DNA of 64,000 nt from contig CAKMYZ010000012.1 in the NCBI GenBank assembly GCA_929200255.1, positions 53,672 to 117,671 of the forward strand, written 5' to 3'. A model generated the notes under the pieces. That model saw nothing but the letters and a program-made list of their open reading frames with translations, made no database searches and had not been told where the DNA came from. A program made the position numbers and the translations under genes. Positions 45,645 through 54,995 of this stretch are shown here, one piece after another (the first letter of the stretch is position 1; every line of letters begins with the position of its first letter). Source of the DNA: an uncultured Alphaproteobacteria bacterium (lineage in GTDB: Bacteria; Pseudomonadota; Alphaproteobacteria; Rhodobacterales; Rhodobacteraceae).

Positions 45645-48389
45645 ATGGTGGTTTCCCGGGTAGCGGCCGTTTTGGGCCCCACCAACACTGGTAAAACCCA
45701 CTACGCGATAGAGCGAATGCTGTCGCACCGGACCGGTGTCATTGGCCTGCCGCTGCGCCTTTTGGCGCGCGAGGTTTATGACCGCATTGTTGCGGTACGT
45801 GGCCCGAGCGTTGTGGCTCTTGTCACTGGGGAAGAGCGGATTGTGCCGCCGCGTGCCGCTTTTTGGGTGTGCACGGTCGAGGCAATGCCAGACGGCATTG
45901 GGTGCGATTTTCTGGCCGTGGATGAAATACAACTGTGTAGCGATCTTGAGCGCGGTCATATTTTTACCGACCGTTTGCTGCATGCACGTGGCTTGCACGA
46001 GACGCTGTTTCTGGGTGCTGAAACCATGCGCAACGCGATTGCAGCCATGGTGCCAGAGGTGCAGTTCATGCGCCGGGAACGGATGTCAGAGCTCAGCTAC
46101 ACAGGTTCGAAAAAGATAAGCAGAATGCCCGGTCGATCTGCAATCGTTGGCTTTTCGGTTGAAAATGTATATGCCATAGCCGAATTGCTCCGCCGTACAA
46201 AGGGCGGCGCTGCGGTGGTGATGGGTGCGCTCTCACCTCGGACCCGCAATGCGCAGGTCGAGATGTATCAAAACGGCGATGTAGACTATTTGGTTGCGAC
46301 CGACGCGATTGGAATGGGGTTGAATTTGGATATCGGTCATGTCGCTTTCTCTGCGCTCACCAAATTCGATGGGCGGCGGATGCGGCATTTGCAACCCGAA
46401 GAACTCGGTCAGATTGCAGGCCGTGCGGGCAGGTATACAGAGAACGGGACCTTTGGGGTGACAGGTGAGGCGCCACCTTTGGATGACGCCGTGGCGGAAG
46501 CTATTTGCGAACACCGCTTTCAACCGGTCAAGAAACTGCAGTGGCGCAACAGCGATTTGCAGTTCGGGTCAGTCAAGCGGCTGATTACGACGTTGGAGGA
46601 TCGCACCGATGACACTTGGCTGACGCGTGTGCGCGAAAGCGACGATTTGGCAGCGTTAAAGGCCTTGGCGCAGGATCCCGAGGTGATGGCACGCGCAACA
46701 GATGGCCTATCGGTCAAACTGCTGTGGGATGTTTGCCGCATCCCGGATTTCAGGGGCATCAGCAAGGGCGAACATGCAGGCCTACTGACCCATATTTACA
46801 ACGACTTGCATCAGCTTGGGCATGTCTCTGCCAACTGGTTCGCGTTGCAGGTCAAACGCATTGACCGCACGGACGGGGACATCGATACGCTGTCAAAACG
46901 GCTGGCCTATATTCGCACGTGGACGTATGTGGCGCAGCGGAATGGGTGGCTGGGTGACGAATCTCATTGGCGTGATACAACCCGCGCGGTAGAAGATCGA
47001 CTATCAGATGCGCTGCATGGCGCGTTGACGCAAAGATTTGTGGACCGGCGGACCAGCATTTTGCTTCGCCGGCTCAAACAGAAGGAGAGCCTTGTGGCCG
47101 AGGTAAACGACAAGGGTGAAGTGACCGTTGAGGGCGAATTCGTCGGACGGTTGGAAGGTTTCCGCTTTCGCATGGACAAGGCGGGAAGTCCTGATGAAGC
47201 GAAAACGCTGCGCCAGGCGTCGGTGCAGGCGCTGGTGCCGCAGTTCCATCTGCTGGCAGATCGTTTTTACAATGCGCCAGATCCGGAGATTGATTTCACC
47301 GAGCAGGGCGGCCTGATGTGGGGCGACCAGGCGGTCGGAAAATTGGTCAAAGGTGACGACCCCCTCAAGCCGGGTGTCGAGGCGTTTGTTGACGAAGAGG
47401 CGGGCCCAGATGTGGCCGCCAAGGTGCAGCGTCGCCTGCAGCACTTCATTGACCGCAAGGTTGCCGCTGGGTTCGAATCGCTTTTGGCGCTCAAAAACGA
47501 TGAAACACTGACTGGCGCCGCCAAGGGCTTTGCGTTCCGCATGGCCGAAGGGTTCGGCGTCCTTCCGCGCGGGGAAGTCGCCGATGAGGTCAAGGCGCTG
47601 GATCAGGATGCCCGCGGTGCGCTGCGCAAGCATGGTGTGCGCTTTGGTCAGTTCACGATCTTCATGCCGTTGCTTTTGAAACCCGCACCGACACGTCTGC
47701 GGTTGGTGGTGTGGTCATTGGCCAAGAACCTGTCAGAGTTCCCCGAAAGCCCGCCTCCCGGGCTGGTCACTGTGCCCGCTGCGAAGGACGCGGTGGCCGG
47801 CTACTACGCTATGGCGGGGTATCGCGCGGCCGGTGAACGGGCGATCCGCATTGATATGTTGGAACGTCTGGCCGATATGCTGCGCGACAAGGACAGCCGT
47901 GGTGGATTTGAAGCGAATCCAGATATGCTGTCGATCACAGGTATGACGTTGGATCAGTTTGCCGATCTGATGACGGGACTGGGCTACAAGGCGGCGAAGG
48001 CTGAACGCGAGAAGGTGAAGGTGGTCGCAACCGACGCTGTCGCCGATCAGGCCGCATCCGAAATAGAAACCCCCGCCGAAGCGCCCACAGAGACGCCCGC
48101 CGAAGTGGTGCCACCAACTGACGAAGTGCCTACCGAAACGACGCTGGAGGCACCCAACACCGGACCAGAGATGGAGGTGTTCTACACCTTCACTTGGGGC
48201 GGCCGCCCTGGACGTCAACGCCCGCAAGGTGACGCGCGGCCACGTAGCAAAGGTAAGCCGAAAGGCAAAGGCAAACCGCAAGGCGATCGCAACAAACCGC
48301 AAAGCTTTTCCGCAAAGCCGAAGAAAGAAAAGAAGATCGATCCTGACAATCCATTTGCGGCTGCCTTGGCTGGCTTCAAGAAGGATTGA
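45645..48389 (+). CDS. Suv3-like RNA helicase
   Basis: A 914-residue protein. The helicase core has Walker A GPTNTGKTH with Lys17, a DEIQ box at 93-96, and QIAGRAGRY in the second domain, as in mitochondrial Suv3 helicases and their alphaproteobacterial relatives. A large alpha-helical region follows. The last ~130 residues are low complexity: an acidic Pro/Thr/Glu-rich run and then a strongly basic Lys/Gly/Arg tail that probably binds RNA. A bacterial role in RNA decay or ribosome metabolism is inference. It overlaps the S4-domain gene. Confidence 0.88.
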   Translation: MVVSRVAAVLGPTNTGKTHYAIERMLSHRTGVIGLPLRLLAREVYDRIVAVRGPSVVALVTGEERIVPPRAAFWVCTVEAMPDGIGCDFLAVDEIQLCSDLERGHIFTDRLLHARGLHETLFLGAETMRNAIAAMVPEVQFMRRERMSELSYTGSKKISRMPGRSAIVGFSVENVYAIAELLRRTKGGAAVVMGALSPRTRNAQVEMYQNGDVDYLVATDAIGMGLNLDIGHVAFSALTKFDGRRMRHLQPEELGQIAGRAGRYTENGTFGVTGEAPPLDDAVAEAICEHRFQPVKKLQWRNSDLQFGSVKRLITTLEDRTDDTWLTRVRESDDLAALKALAQDPEVMARATDGLSVKLLWDVCRIPDFRGISKGEHAGLLTHIYNDLHQLGHVSANWFALQVKRIDRTDGDIDTLSKRLAYIRTWTYVAQRNGWLGDESHWRDTTRAVEDRLSDALHGALTQRFVDRRTSILLRRLKQKESLVAEVNDKGEVTVEGEFVGRLEGFRFRMDKAGSPDEAKTLRQASVQALVPQFHLLADRFYNAPDPEIDFTEQGGLMWGDQAVGKLVKGDDPLKPGVEAFVDEEAGPDVAAKVQRRLQHFIDRKVAAGFESLLALKNDETLTGAAKGFAFRMAEGFGVLPRGEVADEVKALDQDARGALRKHGVRFGQFTIFMPLLLKPAPTRLRLVVWSLAKNLSEFPESPPPGLVTVPAAKDAVAGYYAMAGYRAAGERAIRIDMLERLADMLRDKDSRGGFEANPDMLSITGMTLDQFADLMTGLGYKAAKAEREKVKVVATDAVADQAASEIETPAEAPTETPAEVVPPTDEVPTETTLEAPNTGPEMEVFYTFTWGGRPGRQRPQGDARPRSKGKPKGKGKPQGDRNKPQSFSAKPKKEKKIDPDNPFAAALAGFKKD

Positions 48390-48772
48390 CCGACCCGCGC
48401 CCGACAATCCGGTTAGACAAATGGTTGTGGCATGCGCGGTTCTTTAAGTCGCGTAGCATCGCGGCCGGTGTGGTCACAGGCGGCAAGGTAAGGGTGGATC
48501 GTCAGCCGGTCAGCAAACCGGCGCGGGCGGTTGGGCCAGGTGATGTTCTGACCTTCATTCAGGCCAGTGAAACACGCGTCGTGCGCATCATCGCTTGCGG
48601 CGAAAGGCGTGGACCCGCGCCCGAGGCGCAGGCGCTTTACGAAGACCTGACACCAGTTGTGGAAAAATGTCCCTATAATCCCGGCAGCGACAGAAAGGGA
48701 CGCCCCACAAAGAAGGATCGCCGGGACATGATGACCCATCGCGAAAATCGTGACCCATTCGACCTTGAATGA
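48386..48772 (+). CDS. S4-domain RNA-binding protein (Hsp15-like)
   Basis: A 128-residue protein with an S4 domain near the N terminus (RLDKWLWHARFFKSRSIAAG, then GGKVRVDRQPV) and a basic C terminus with GRPTKKDRRDM, as in Hsp15/YrfH, which recycles nascent-chain-blocked 50S subunits. It starts with TTG, the TTGA overlapping the helicase stop; no in-frame ATG precedes the S4 domain. The coupling suggests a joint role in RNA or ribosome quality control. Confidence 0.9.
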   Translation: MTDPRPTIRLDKWLWHARFFKSRSIAAGVVTGGKVRVDRQPVSKPARAVGPGDVLTFIQASETRVVRIIACGERRGPAPEAQALYEDLTPVVEKCPYNPGSDRKGRPTKKDRRDMMTHRENRDPFDLE

Positions 48773-48821
48773 CCCACGCGACTATTCTAGCTAGTGCCGG
48801 TAAACTCTGCCGGATGACCCC

Positions 48822-49157
48822 ATGACATATATCGTCAACGACAACTGCATTGCCTGCAAATACACCGACTGCGTCGAAGTGTGCCCCGTGGATTGCTTCT
48901 ACGAGGGTGAAAACATGCTGGTGATCCATCCGGACGAATGCATTGACTGCGGTGTGTGTGAACCCGAGTGTCCCGCCGACGCCATCCGCCCGGATACAGA
49001 GCCTGACATGGAAAAATGGGTTGAGTTCAACCGCAAGTATTCCGAGATGTGGCCGGTCATCATTACCAAGAAAGACCCCTTGCCATCTGCCGACGAAATG
49101 GATGGCAAAGAGGGCAAGATGGAGCTGTTTTCGGAGGCAGCAGGCGAGGGCGGCTGA
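48822..49157 (+). CDS. fdxA: 7Fe ferredoxin FdxA
   Basis: A 111-residue electron carrier with cysteines at 9, 12, 17, 21, 25, 40, 43, 46 and 50, the arrangement of [3Fe-4S][4Fe-4S] ferredoxins of the Azotobacter FdI type ([14 protein letters not shown] and [12 protein letters not shown]). The acidic C terminus is usual. Partner enzymes cannot be told from context; it sits between the S4 gene and carD. Confidence 0.94.
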   Translation: MTYIVNDNCIACKYTDCVEVCPVDCFYEGENMLVIHPDECIDCGVCEPECPADAIRPDTEPDMEKWVEFNRKYSEMWPVIITKKDPLPSADEMDGKEGKMELFSEAAGEGG

Positions 49158-49355
49158 TTCGGGTCCGTGACGTGAAATGAACCAACAGACGTTGATTTTG
49201 GCGGTGCTTTCGGACAGTCGAATTTTGTGGTATACTGCGGCCAATGTTGCGAAAAAAGTGATCCGATATTGTTGTTGACGGACCCGACGGAGGCTTCCTG
49301 GCCACCGCCGGTTTTTTTGTCGTTTGTACAGGCGGATCGTCATGAAAGGACGAGC

Positions 49356-49862
49356 ATGAGCAAGAAGAAGAACGAGTTTAGCCCAAATGAATTTGTTGTG
49401 TATCCCGCACATGGGGTGGGCAAGATTGTCTCAATCGAAACACAAGAAGTCGCTGGTTTCGAGCTTGAGATGTTTGTCATTGCCTTTGAGAAGGACAAAA
49501 TGACGTTGCGGGTCCCAACTCACAAGGCGACTGATGTTGGTATGCGGGCGCTTGCCACACCGGATGTCGTCAGCCACGCGATGAAAACACTGCGTGGCAA
49601 GGCCAAGGTGAAAAAGGCCATGTGGTCCCGCCGGGCACAGGAATACGAGCAAAAGATCAATTCTGGTGACCTGATCGCAATTGCCGAGGTTGTGCGCGAC
49701 CTACACCGTCAGGACGACCAGCGCGAGCAAAGCTATTCAGAGCGTCAGCTTTATGAGGCGGCTTTGGAGCGTCTGACCCGTGAAATCGCTGCTGTTGCAG
49801 GCAATGACGAGAATGCCGCCGCCGCAGAGATCGATTCTGTTTTGGTCAGCCGCGCTGCTTAA
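49356..49862 (+). CDS. CarD family transcriptional regulator
   Basis: A 168-residue regulator. The N-terminal Tudor-like RNA polymerase interaction domain reads FVVYPAHGVGKIVSIE and FVIAFEKDKMTLRVPTHKA, and the C-terminal helical domain has WSRRAQEYEQKINSGDL and LYEAALERL. CarD binds the polymerase beta subunit and tunes rRNA promoters. The ATG at 49356 follows GAAAGGACG. The leader has a TATACT -10 element near 49231 and a T run near 49312-49318. Confidence 0.92.
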   Translation: MSKKKNEFSPNEFVVYPAHGVGKIVSIETQEVAGFELEMFVIAFEKDKMTLRVPTHKATDVGMRALATPDVVSHAMKTLRGKAKVKKAMWSRRAQEYEQKINSGDLIAIAEVVRDLHRQDDQREQSYSERQLYEAALERLTREIAAVAGNDENAAAAEIDSVLVSRAA

Positions 49863-49883
49863 GGCTTGGCATTAGATGACGAA

Positions 49884-49911
49884 AGCCGCGCCCTTTTGGG
49901 GTGCGGCTTTT
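49884..49911. terminator. Terminator between carD and purD
   Basis: AGCCGCGCCC and GGGTGCGGCT form a 10-bp stem with one wobble around a five-base loop, followed by TTT on the plus strand; on the minus strand it ends in TTTCGTC. It can serve carD and, less well, the convergent purD. Confidence 0.75.
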
Positions 49912-49924
49912 GCGCTTCTTGGGA

Positions 49925-51187
49925 TCAGAGTGCGCGCCAACCGATGTCCGAACGGTAGAACCCATCGGGCCAATTCACGTTTTGCGCCATCGCATAGGCT
50001 TTCTCATGCGCTTCGGCCAAGGATGCGCCACGCGCCGTGATGTTCAGCACACGCCCGCCGTTTGCGACGATATTGCCATCAGCCGCGGCTGTGCCTGCAT
50101 GGAACACCATGTGAAAACTATCCTCTGGCAGGCTGTCCAACCCCTCAATCACGGTCCTCCTGGCGTAAGCGCCGGGGTACCCCTTGGCTGCCATCACCAC
50201 CGTAAGCGCATGATCATCGGCCCAATTGACCTTGATCTCGTGCAGGCGTTGTTCTGCGCAGGCCTGCAACAGATCGAGGATCTGCCCACCAAGCCGCATC
50301 ATCAGGCATTGGCACTCTGGATCGCCAAAGCGCACGTTGTATTCCACCAGTCGGGGTTGGCCATTCTGAATCATCAGCCCACAAAAAAGAACGCCCTGAA
50401 ACGGGGTGCCACGCCTAGCCATTTCATCCATTGTGGGGCGAATGATCTCGTCCAACGCCTTTTGTGTGATCTCATCACTCATCACTGGGGCTGGGGAATA
50501 GGCCCCCATACCGCCAGTATTGGGGCCAAGATCGCCGTCAAACGCGCGCTTGTGATCCTGCGCCGTACCCACAGGCAGGATGGTTTTGCCGTCACAAAGC
50601 ACAAAGAACGAAGCCTCTTCGCCTTCCATGAACTCTTCGATCACAACTTCTGCGCCCGCATCGCCAAAACTGCCATCAAACATGTCATCAATGGCGGTGA
50701 GGGCCTCACTCTCTGTCATGGCGACGATCACACCTTTGCCGGCGGCCAGCCCGTCCGCTTTAACAACAATTGGCGCACCTTGATCCCGAATGTAGTCACG
50801 CGCCGCGTCTGCATCGGTGAAATGGGCATAGGCGGCCGTCGGCGCCTTGGCCGCATCGCAGATTTCCTTGGTAAAGGATTTTGAGGCTTCAAGCCGGGCT
50901 GCAGCCTCGCTCGGGCCGAAAACCAGTAGGCCAGCGGCCCGCAAACGATCTGCAACGCCAGTCGCCAAAGGCGCTTCTGGGCCGATGATCACAAACGAAA
51001 TGGCGTTTTCTTCCGCGAAGGTTGCGACCGCGTCGCCATCAAGGATATCGATTTCAGCACAATCGGCGATGGCGGCAATCCCGGCATTGCCGGGGGCCAC
51101 GATCAGCCGGTCACACTTTGGATTTTGCTTCACTGCCCAGGCAAGGCTGTGCTCGCGTCCGCCACTGCCCAAAATCAAAATGTTCAT
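49925..51187 (-). CDS. purD: Phosphoribosylamine-glycine ligase
   Basis: A 420-residue ATP-grasp enzyme of purine synthesis. Recognisable are the start MNILILGSGGREHSLAWA, the ATP-grasp segments KADGLAAGKGVIVA and EEFMEGEEASFF, the metal site region RFGDPECQ and the late VNWPDGFYRSDIG. I chose the ATG at 51187, which begins the conserved N terminus; a longer in-frame start at 51250 is unlikely. Confidence 0.96.
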   Translation of the reverse strand: MNILILGSGGREHSLAWAVKQNPKCDRLIVAPGNAGIAAIADCAEIDILDGDAVATFAEENAISFVIIGPEAPLATGVADRLRAAGLLVFGPSEAAARLEASKSFTKEICDAAKAPTAAYAHFTDADAARDYIRDQGAPIVVKADGLAAGKGVIVAMTESEALTAIDDMFDGSFGDAGAEVVIEEFMEGEEASFFVLCDGKTILPVGTAQDHKRAFDGDLGPNTGGMGAYSPAPVMSDEITQKALDEIIRPTMDEMARRGTPFQGVLFCGLMIQNGQPRLVEYNVRFGDPECQCLMMRLGGQILDLLQACAEQRLHEIKVNWADDHALTVVMAAKGYPGAYARRTVIEGLDSLPEDSFHMVFHAGTAAADGNIVANGGRVLNITARGASLAEAHEKAYAMAQNVNWPDGFYRSDIGWRAL

Positions 51188-51347
51188 TGCGGCCCCCAAA
51201 AGACGAAAATGCGCTGCTGCGGTTCTAGGGCGCTGCTGTGGCGACCACAAGTGTCACACCTTCATAGTTTGTTGGACAAGGTGCTTGGCGGGTGGGCCAT
51301 CGGCACGTAAGCTAGGCTGCGGGGGCGCTGCTGCGCAGGTGTTAACG

Positions 51348-51947
51348 ATGAAACGGACGAAAACCGACCGCCGGTTATGGCATCGGCTGGAAGGGTATAG
51401 TTTCCACGAACGGCCACTGACACGCTCATTGGTTGACAGACTGGAAGAGGAAACCGGGCATTCGACGGATGTCTGCTATATTCTGGTCGAGGAATACCGT
51501 CGTTATATGTACCTGGTCGGAAGCACCGGTGAGACGCTTGCACCTTCTCCCATCGTTGATGTTGTCTGGCGGCTGCATGTGGAGGATGAGAAGGCCTATT
51601 TTGAGGATTTCTGCCCGCGTATCATTGGGCGCACTATTCACTATGCCCAGCATGAAAACGAAACCGAACATTTTTTGGATGATCCGGCCTATCTCAAGAC
51701 GCTGGACTATTATGCGCAGGAATTTGGCCGCGCGCAGGTGCAGTTCTGGCCAGACCCAGATGATCCTTCCGTTGGTATGTCCAGTTTTCTGCTTTGGCTG
51801 ATTGGTTTGACGGCTGTGGGCCTGGCCATCCTGGCCAACTCGGCCTTGTTTGCCATCTTTGGCGCATTGGTTATTCTGACCCAAGTGTTTATGCGGTGGA
51901 AATTCGCATCGCTGCCACTGCGCAGATTGGACACCACCCGAGGATAA
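51348..51947 (+). CDS. Conserved membrane protein with a GRDP-like N-terminal domain
   Basis: A 199-residue protein. The soluble part has EEYRRYMYLVGSTGETLAP, then VDVVWRLHVEDEKAYFEDFCP and LGRTIHYAQHE-like residues (IIGRTIHYAQ), similar to the plant and bacterial glycine-rich domain protein module that reads VDxVWHxH. Two membrane segments (LLWLIGLTAVGLAILA and LFAIFGALVILTQVF) follow. Function unknown. It ends one base before the xseA start and is probably co-transcribed. Confidence 0.7.
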   Translation: MKRTKTDRRLWHRLEGYSFHERPLTRSLVDRLEEETGHSTDVCYILVEEYRRYMYLVGSTGETLAPSPIVDVVWRLHVEDEKAYFEDFCPRIIGRTIHYAQHENETEHFLDDPAYLKTLDYYAQEFGRAQVQFWPDPDDPSVGMSSFLLWLIGLTAVGLAILANSALFAIFGALVILTQVFMRWKFASLPLRRLDTTRG

Positions 51948-51948
51948 G

Positions 51949-53451
51949 ATGAACGACCTTTTTGAAGACGGCCCGGCGGATAACACGCCGGAATTTTCGG
52001 TGTCGGAGATTTCTGGTGCTGTCAAAAAGGCGATTGAAGGCGGATTTTCGCATGTGCGGGTGCGCGGCGAAGTTGGACGCGTGTCGCGCCCGGCGTCCGG
52101 GCACATCTATTTGGATCTCAAGGATGATCGCGCTGTGCTGGCGGGGGTGATTTGGAAGGGGCGCGCGCAGGGTCTGGCCCATCGCCCCGAGGAAGGCATG
52201 GAGGTTATCGCCACCGGCAAGCTGACGACGTTTCCCGGTCAATCTAAATACCAAATGGTGATCGAGGATATCGCGCCTGCGGGTGCTGGTGCCCTGATGG
52301 CCATGCTTGAGAAACGCAAGGCGGCACTGGCTGCGGAAGGTCTTTTTGCGCCTGAACGCAAGAAACCGCTGCCTTATCTGCCCGAAATCATTGGTGTTGT
52401 GACATCGCCATCGGGTGCTGTGATCCGCGATATCCTGCACCGCCTGCTCGACCGCTTTCCCCGCAAGGTTCTGGTGTGGCCAGTCGCCGTGCAGGGGGCC
52501 AGATGCGCGCCAGAGGTCGCCGCGGCCATCGATGGATTCAATCGCCTGACGCCGGGTGGGGCGCTGCCCCGGCCCGATTTGCTGATCGTCGCGCGGGGTG
52601 GTGGGTCGCTCGAAGATCTGTGGGGGTTCAATGAGGAAGTGGTCGCACGGGCCGCTGCGGCATCGGAGATTCCGCTGATTTCTGCGGTGGGCCATGAAAC
52701 CGATACGACATTGATTGATTTCGTCTCTGATCAACGTGCGCCGACGCCAACGGCGGCGGCAGAACTGGCCGTGCCCGTTCGGATGGAACTCCTCGCCTGG
52801 ACCGATCAGCAAGGTGCGCGGTTAAGTCGGGCGCTGACCACGGGGATCGCACAGCGACACCAGCGGTTGCGGGATTTGAGCCGTGCCCTGCCGCAAGTCG
52901 ATACATTGGTCGAAGGGCCGCGCCAGCGGTTGGATTACCTGGGCGAGCGTTTGCCTGCTGCATTGCGCAGCGCTGCGGATAAGAAACGCCTGCAAATGAC
53001 CGAAGCCACGCTGCGCCCCGGCATTCTGACGCGGCGGCTGGCCGAGGAGCGCCGCCGGCTGGATGGCTTGGCCGCGCGGCTCGGGCCTGCTTTGAGCCGC
53101 AGAACAGGAGATGGGCGAAAGTTGCTGGGGCAAACCAGCCGCGGATTACGCAGTGATGTGCTGCAAACGCGTGTGTCGCGTGCGGCAGAACGGATGGATG
53201 TTGTCTTGCAACGCCTCTCTGATCGGGCGACGCGCCAGCAGTCAGAGCGTTTTGCGCGCCTGGAAGCGCTCGACCGTCTGCGAGAGACTTTGGGCTATGT
53301 TGAAACGCTCAAGCGTGGCTACGCGGTGGTGCGTGGCGACGGTGTTGTCGTCACGGACAAAGAGGCTGCCGAGACGGCCTCGGATATCGAAATTGAATTT
53401 GCGGATGGCCGCCTTGCTGTCAGCAAAGGAGCTCAGGGGAGGCTGCTATAG
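51949..53451 (+). CDS. xseA: Exodeoxyribonuclease VII large subunit
   Basis: A 500-residue nuclease subunit that degrades single-stranded DNA. It has the OB fold at the N terminus (FSHVRVRGEVGRVSRPASGHIYLDLKD-type start: GEVGRVSRPASGH), then the catalytic region GVVTSPSGAVIRDI, ARGGGSLEDLWGFN and AVGHETDTTLIDFV, and a coiled-coil C-terminal half. The start overlaps nothing but is 1 base after the previous stop. xseB is not in the window. Confidence 0.95.
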   Translation: MNDLFEDGPADNTPEFSVSEISGAVKKAIEGGFSHVRVRGEVGRVSRPASGHIYLDLKDDRAVLAGVIWKGRAQGLAHRPEEGMEVIATGKLTTFPGQSKYQMVIEDIAPAGAGALMAMLEKRKAALAAEGLFAPERKKPLPYLPEIIGVVTSPSGAVIRDILHRLLDRFPRKVLVWPVAVQGARCAPEVAAAIDGFNRLTPGGALPRPDLLIVARGGGSLEDLWGFNEEVVARAAAASEIPLISAVGHETDTTLIDFVSDQRAPTPTAAAELAVPVRMELLAWTDQQGARLSRALTTGIAQRHQRLRDLSRALPQVDTLVEGPRQRLDYLGERLPAALRSAADKKRLQMTEATLRPGILTRRLAEERRRLDGLAARLGPALSRRTGDGRKLLGQTSRGLRSDVLQTRVSRAAERMDVVLQRLSDRATRQQSERFARLEALDRLRETLGYVETLKRGYAVVRGDGVVVTDKEAAETASDIEIEFADGRLAVSKGAQGRLL

Positions 53452-53459
53452 TCCCCATT

Positions 53460-53846
53460 CTAGGACGATAAATCGTTGCAAATCAAAGGGTCATCCTGGT
53501 CGGGTATTTCATAGATTACGGTTGTATTTGGCCGTGTCGTGAAAACGCCGAACATCCCGTCGGGTTCATCAAAGATCGCCCAGCATTTGTGTTCTGGATC
53601 GCCTTCATAGCGAAAACAGATGTCACCTTTGCTTTCAAACCAGACGCCGTACTGGCAGATGCCATCGAAAGTTGACCACATGACACGGCGTCCGGGTAGA
53701 TAGCGTTCAACCCCGAATTCCGGGTTCGTATCCGTGCGGAATGTGATGGTGCGACCGGTGACATAGGCCTCAAATTCGTCGGCATTCATGCGGTCCTGCG
53801 CATCCGCAGGTGTCGCCAAGGCCCATAACAACAGAAGGTTACGCAT
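53460..53846 (-). CDS. Small secreted protein, unknown
   Basis: A 128-residue protein with a short signal peptide (MRNLLLLWALATPADAQ). The mature part has a strand-rich pattern (AYVTGRTITFRT, RRVMWSTFDGICQYGVWF, DICFRYEGD, HKCWAIFDE) with cysteines that can pair. Its start overlaps the end of the AlkB-like gene by 8 bases with an AGGTGG site inside that gene. No named family recognised. Confidence 0.72.
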   Translation of the reverse strand: MRNLLLLWALATPADAQDRMNADEFEAYVTGRTITFRTDTNPEFGVERYLPGRRVMWSTFDGICQYGVWFESKGDICFRYEGDPEHKCWAIFDEPDGMFGVFTTRPNTTVIYEIPDQDDPLICNDLSS

Positions 53847-54885
53847 CCTGCCACCTCTCAACTTGTGGGTCCATCATGCGACGCCAAAGCGGCGGGATTA
53901 GTGCTATGCTCGCCATCAAGGGCAAGGGGCGTGGCAGCACCGGGGCACCCTTGGGTATTGTCAGTGAAGGATAGGGCTGTGCAGGGCGCGCGTGATGGTC
54001 GGAATGGCGTGGTGCGTTCAGCATCATCGCAGACGAAAACCAATGCGGGCTGTTCCAGCTGTGGCGCGCGCCGACAGGTTCGGGTTTGCCATTGGGCGCG
54101 ATGCGCCGGGTCAGACCGTAGTGCTGCACATAATCAGACATCAAAAGTTGGGATTGGGCGTGTGCGCAGAGTGTAAGATAGGCGAGCAGGGCTGCAACCC
54201 CGCCCCAGATGAAGGCCAGCAACAGGCAAAAGGCAGCACCGCCGACATATAGGAGGTAAGGGGTGCGCCAGGCTGGTCTGTTGATTTTTTGAAGGCGTGC
54301 GTGTTCAGCGCGATAGCCCTGCAAAAATGACCCGACCCATGCCCGCTTCATATAACGATAGAGGTTTTCACCCTTGCGTGACGTGTTGGGGTCAGATGCT
54401 GTGCCCACATGTATGTGATGCACCAGCACATGTGCCGAGGTATGATGCCCAAAAAGCAGTGTGATATAGACCCACATCCCCAAATGATGCAGCCCGCGCG
54501 CGGGGCGGTGGATCAGCTCATGTGCGTTGGCGTTGCTGACTTGACCGAACCAGAACCCGGCAGCAAGGAAGAGACCGATTTTCTCTGATAGACGAAGTGC
54601 CTCGCCCACCAAGGCCCACACAATCACAGGCATCAGCACAAAGTGAATCATGGCGATCAGGATCGCGAGCCATGCACCGTCAGTGGCTTCGGTTGTGGCG
54701 CTTTCGCGTGTCAGTACGTGATCCAACAGGCTGGTCATGACGGTCAGATAAGCAACCGCAGCAATGATCCACAACCCGCCCCAAACGGCCCCAGCCGCAA
54801 GCAAAGCGGCAGGCGTCAGAGTGGCTATCCCAAAGAGAAAAATTGAGCGGTTCATGCTTCGGATCGTTATCATAGGTTTCGCCAT
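53839..54885 (-). CDS. AlkB-type membrane di-iron hydroxylase
   Basis: A 348-residue integral membrane protein with about six hydrophobic segments. The histidine boxes of alkane 1-monooxygenases are present: HELIHR, HHIHVGTASDP, QHYGL, and RHSDHHARPAQPY. AlkB-type enzymes are usually 370-410 residues, so this one is compact. Alkane or fatty-substrate hydroxylation is expected; no rubredoxin gene is nearby. An internal ATG at 54855 is an alternative start that would drop ten residues. Confidence 0.85.
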   Translation of the reverse strand: MAKPMITIRSMNRSIFLFGIATLTPAALLAAGAVWGGLWIIAAVAYLTVMTSLLDHVLTRESATTEATDGAWLAILIAMIHFVLMPVIVWALVGEALRLSEKIGLFLAAGFWFGQVSNANAHELIHRPARGLHHLGMWVYITLLFGHHTSAHVLVHHIHVGTASDPNTSRKGENLYRYMKRAWVGSFLQGYRAEHARLQKINRPAWRTPYLLYVGGAAFCLLLAFIWGGVAALLAYLTLCAHAQSQLLMSDYVQHYGLTRRIAPNGKPEPVGARHSWNSPHWFSSAMMLNAPRHSDHHARPAQPYPSLTIPKGAPVLPRPLPLMASIALIPPLWRRMMDPQVERWQDA

Positions 54886-54995
54886 GGGTCAGTGGAAATA
54901 GCGGTTCTGCGCGTATTGGTTACTGTTGGTGTCGTTTTTGCGTGGTTTGGCAGGCGCCGGGTGGATATGTTGGCGCTAAGTTGAAGGGAAAGGCG

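Noticed and set aside
49208..49236. carD promoter
   Set aside because: The -10 TATACT is good, but no acceptable -35 lies 16-18 bases upstream, so it was not listed as a feature.
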